A stretch of 64,000 nucleotides of DNA, from the NCBI GenBank assembly GCA_016716905.1, contig JADJUS010000004.1, positions 1,612,001-1,676,000 of the forward strand, written 5' to 3'. A program made the translations under genes and the position numbers. This stretch comes from Acidobacteriota bacterium (GTDB taxonomy: Bacteria; Acidobacteriota; Vicinamibacteria; Vicinamibacterales; SCN-69-37). A model generated the notes under the pieces. That model had not been told where the DNA came from. It made no database searches and was given only the letters and a program-made list of their open reading frames with translations. Positions 61,473-64,000 of the stretch are shown here, piece after piece (position 1 is the first letter of the stretch; each line of letters opens with the position of its first letter).

Positions 61473-64000
61473 CTAGGCTCCTTTCGAGACGTCGAGCCGC
61501 GCAATGAGCTTGGCGAGTCCTTGTCGGGACACACCTAGCTCTCGGGCTGCCGCCGCACAGTGGCCTGCGTGGCGTGCGAGCGAGGAAGCCACCACCCGGC
61601 GATCGCTGAGCCCACGCGCGGCGGCGAGCGACAGCGGAGGATCCAGAGGGCCGTCCACCGCACGGTCCGCCAGCACCGCCGCCACTTGCCGTGCGCCGAT
61701 ACGTCCGCGGGTCGGCCCTGACACCGCAAGCATGGCAATGACGTTCTGCAGTTCCCGGACATTGCCAGGCCACCCGTACCGGCACAGTGCGGCAAGGGCA
61801 TCAGGCGCAAGCATCGCGCCCGTAGAGACCCGCGCGGCGGCGGCGCGCCAGAAGGAATGCGCCAACAGAGGAATGTCTTCGATGCGATCGCGGAGCGGTG
61901 GCACTTTCAGGCGTATGACGGCAAGGCGAAAGACCAGATCTTCGCGGTAGCTTCCCTGCCGGGCGGCCTCGGCGAGCGGACGATTGGTGGCCGTCACTAG
62001 TCTCACGTCCACCCGCCTCGACGCGTTTTCGCCGACGCGCCGAATCTCGCCCTCCTGAAGCACTCGCAGGAGCTTGGCCTGAGCGCGAGGGGACAACTCC
62101 GCCACTTCGTCCAGGAACAACGTGCCCTCATGCGCATCCTCGAGCAGGCCCACGCGCGGCCCCATCGCACCGGTGAACGCGCCGCGCACATGACCGAACA
62201 ATTCGGCTTCGAGCAGTTCATCAGTGAGCGCGGCGCAATTGATGGCCGCCCAGCGCCGGTCGCGCCGCGGGCTCAAACGGTGAACGGCGCGTGCCACCAG
62301 TTCCTTGCCGGTGCCGCTCTCGCCTTCGATCAGCACGGGGAACGAGGAGCCCGCAGCGCGAGCCACCGCATCCCGAAGCGCGCGCATGACCGGACTCACA
62401 CCGAGCAGGTCGGCGGCCAAGGCCTCCCCTGCACCCGAGAGCAACAGGTCGTCGAGCCGCGCCCGCAGCGCCGGTGCACACGCGGTGGCCAGCGCGTTCG
62501 CGATCGCCTGGACTTCGCCCTCATCCCGCGCGTGGCCCCGCAGCACGACGCTGCCGATACGGACGCCACCGTATCGGATGGCCGTCACCCTGGTGCCGTC
62601 TGTGAGCGGCATCGTGCTGCGGCGGTCGTCGGGATCACACGCGATCACTGTGGCGTGGTCGTGAGTCACGATCGCGACCACGTCGAGCCCCGTGTACTCC
62701 CGCGCCCACCGGCAACCGCGCCGCAACGCGGTGGCCGGGTCGTCGGCCTCATGCACTTGCTCCAACAGCGACGACACCCCCGCCCATGCCTGCATGTCCT
62801 GCCTCCCCATCCCCCACCGCCGAATGCCCTCAGCCCCACACCTGCGAATCTCCGCGAGCACCGGCTGCATCCGCATTGCACCGGCCTTTCCACTCGCCCA
62901 CCGCCACAGAAGCTGCTCGGTTGGTCCACGCGGACGGACCTGCACGGTTTCCACCCAGCGCCGCGCGTCCTCGTCTGCGCCCGCCATCCTCAGTCCTTCA
63001 AGGACAAGCGTGTCGCGCCAACGCTGTGGCCCCCCACCCGCGCCGAGGCGCTTCAAGGCGTCAACCGCACCGGCGCGGTCGCCGGCGATGGCGCGAGACA
63101 GCAAACCCAGCACGGCACCCCACTCGGGGTGTGAGTCCCCGACCGCCGACGCGGCCAGATGAACCGTGGGCCAATCGCGCCGCCCCAGCGCGGCGACCGC
63201 ACGCCACCCGGGATGCGCCGCAGCACGCGCCCAACGGTCCGCATCTCCCCACCGCCCCTGCCAGCACGCCAGCTCGCTCTGGGCGGCGCGAATCCAGGGT
63301 GGTATTTCAATCCCCGCAAGGGTGCATTCCACATCCACCGCTGAAAGAGCGGCTGCCGCTGCCTCCAACTCACCAATTTCCAGCCATGCATCGGCAAGAA
63401 CGGACACCACGTGGCTCCTGGGTTCCAGGTCTTGAAGGTCTGCCAGCAGGCGGCGGCCTCGCGCGATCAGCGCGTCGGCCTGCGCCGCCGTGGACAGCGC
63501 CCCGAGTTGTACCAAGGCGGCGGCCGCTCCAACCTCGTCCGCTGAACGGCGCGCCCGCTCCACCTCGGCACACGTCCATCGTTGCGCCGCCAGCTGGCGG
63601 CCACGACGCTGAAACCGCAGCGCGCGTTGGGCCAGCACGCCGGCAGCAACGGGCGGCAGCGTGCCGAACGCCCGCACGTATGCGGCTGTGCCCTCACGCG
63701 CGCGGTCCGGCTGACCGGCCACCGCAACAACCGCGTGTGCGCGTGGACTCGCGTGCGCCAGTTCGCGAATCCAGCGCGCGCTGACGGGCGTCACCTCACC
63801 CCGGTGAATCAACACCACATGTCGATGCCAGAACGTTCGCCGCTGCTCTGGCGGAAGATCCGCCTTGGCGTCGACGACGATGTACCCAAGGCGTACAGCG
63901 CGAGCGGCGACGTCCTCCAGCACCTCGTCGGCCACATCGGCCGGCGCCTGCGCCACGATCCGAATTCCGGCGCCGCTTGCGTGCTCGATCGCCGCGTACC
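61473..64000 (-). CDS. Sigma-54-dependent transcriptional activator, N-terminus cut by window
   Basis: At least 841 residues; the frame is open to the window edge. The N-terminal about 400 residues are helical and TPR-like (LVQLGALSTAAQADALIARG, LADAWLEIGELEAAAAALSA). A GAF-like region follows (about 420-550), then the AAA+ domain with GESGTGKE, the sigma-54-contacting GAFTGA loop intact, TLFLDEVAELSPRAQAKLLRVLQEGEIRRVG and an arginine-rich sensor region. The C-terminal Fis-type helix-turn-helix is CAAAARELGVSRQGLAKLI. It should activate sigma-54 promoters, possibly including those of the adjacent Dpp-type permease genes, although I found no -24/-12 element there. Confidence 0.9.
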   Translation of the reverse strand, partial: YAAIEHASGAGIRIVAQAPADVADEVLEDVAARAVRLGYIVVDAKADLPPEQRRTFWHRHVVLIHRGEVTPVSARWIRELAHASPRAHAVVAVAGQPDRAREGTAAYVRAFGTLPPVAAGVLAQRALRFQRRGRQLAAQRWTCAEVERARRSADEVGAAAALVQLGALSTAAQADALIARGRRLLADLQDLEPRSHVVSVLADAWLEIGELEAAAAALSAVDVECTLAGIEIPPWIRAAQSELACWQGRWGDADRWARAAAHPGWRAVAALGRRDWPTVHLAASAVGDSHPEWGAVLGLLSRAIAGDRAGAVDALKRLGAGGGPQRWRDTLVLEGLRMAGADEDARRWVETVQVRPRGPTEQLLWRWASGKAGAMRMQPVLAEIRRCGAEGIRRWGMGRQDMQAWAGVSSLLEQVHEADDPATALRRGCRWAREYTGLDVVAIVTHDHATVIACDPDDRRSTMPLTDGTRVTAIRYGGVRIGSVVLRGHARDEGEVQAIANALATACAPALRARLDDLLLSGAGEALAADLLGVSPVMRALRDAVARAAGSSFPVLIEGESGTGKELVARAVHRLSPRRDRRWAAINCAALTDELLEAELFGHVRGAFTGAMGPRVGLLEDAHEGTLFLDEVAELSPRAQAKLLRVLQEGEIRRVGENASRRVDVRLVTATNRPLAEAARQGSYREDLVFRLAVIRLKVPPLRDRIEDIPLLAHSFWRAAAARVSTGAMLAPDALAALCRYGWPGNVRELQNVIAMLAVSGPTRGRIGARQVAAVLADRAVDGPLDPPLSLAAARGLSDRRVVASSLARHAGHCAAAARELGVSRQGLAKLIARLDVSKGA

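Overview
This 64 kb window is GC-rich, densely coded bacterial chromosome. Gene content points to Acidobacteriota, most likely the class Vicinamibacteria. The main marker is an orphan 'duplicated permease' of the ADOP type (14652-17189) directly behind a PadR regulator (17204-17557). Supporting traits are two ECF sigma/anti-sigma pairs, many exported beta-propeller and TPR proteins, tightly packed genes with ATGA/GTGA overlaps, and frequent GTG starts. This placement is an inference from family content; there is no rRNA or other decisive marker gene here. I saw no CRISPR array, prophage, insertion sequence or origin.

Layout. 1-8453: a cut-off aspartyl protease, a DUF2339 membrane protein, a PRC-barrel protein, tRNA-Pro(CGG), surE, a NagX/HGSNAT-like membrane protein, an S58 peptidase and a TerC protein. 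8490-14616: a J-protein coupled to clpB, a DedA/VTT protein, rho and a CoA-binding protein. 14652-18909: padR and its ADOP permease, a VapBC-like pair and a cyclophilin. 18914-28080 (minus strand): glcD-like oxidase, aminotransferase, coaD, rsmD, recG, exported proteins, an ECF sigma / zinc-finger anti-sigma / Spy-like module, and a PfkB-type sugar kinase. 28093-30120 (plus strand): lexA, DUF3467, nth and a small zincin. 30192-40769: a PQQ-type propeller protein, rsmA, RNase J with a long structured leader, ftsK coupled to an amidase, pepA and small exported or membrane proteins. 40829-52776 (minus strand): an aromatic amino-acid supra-operon. 52855-64000: an S55-type serine peptidase coupled to a secreted propeller protein, a second ECF sigma/anti-sigma pair, a TPR protein, two Dpp-type ABC permeases and a sigma-54 activator cut by the window edge.

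The most notable find is upstream of the aromatic operon (aroDE-trpE-trpG-trpD-trpC-trpF-trpB-trpA-aroF-tyrA, then aacS). It is a complete ribosome-mediated attenuator: an unlisted 34-codon leader ORF (52776 to 52672) with three consecutive TGG codons, a possible antiterminator strand, and a strong hairpin followed by nine U residues just ahead of aroDE. Feedback control at the enzyme level is also visible, as the tryptophan-binding LLES-X10-S motif of TrpE.

Other points of interest: an S55 (SpoIVB-like) peptidase whose Ser and His motifs occur in the opposite order to SpoIVB; a ClpB with a shortened segment after its second sensor-1 region; a nested perfect palindrome between convergent genes that shares its core with the clpB 3' end; GGAACTG-type short tandem repeats in intergenic gaps; and a recurrent -10-like hexamer only 7-9 nt ahead of start codons, suggesting leaderless mRNAs. 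No intergenic stretch exceeds about 300 bases.
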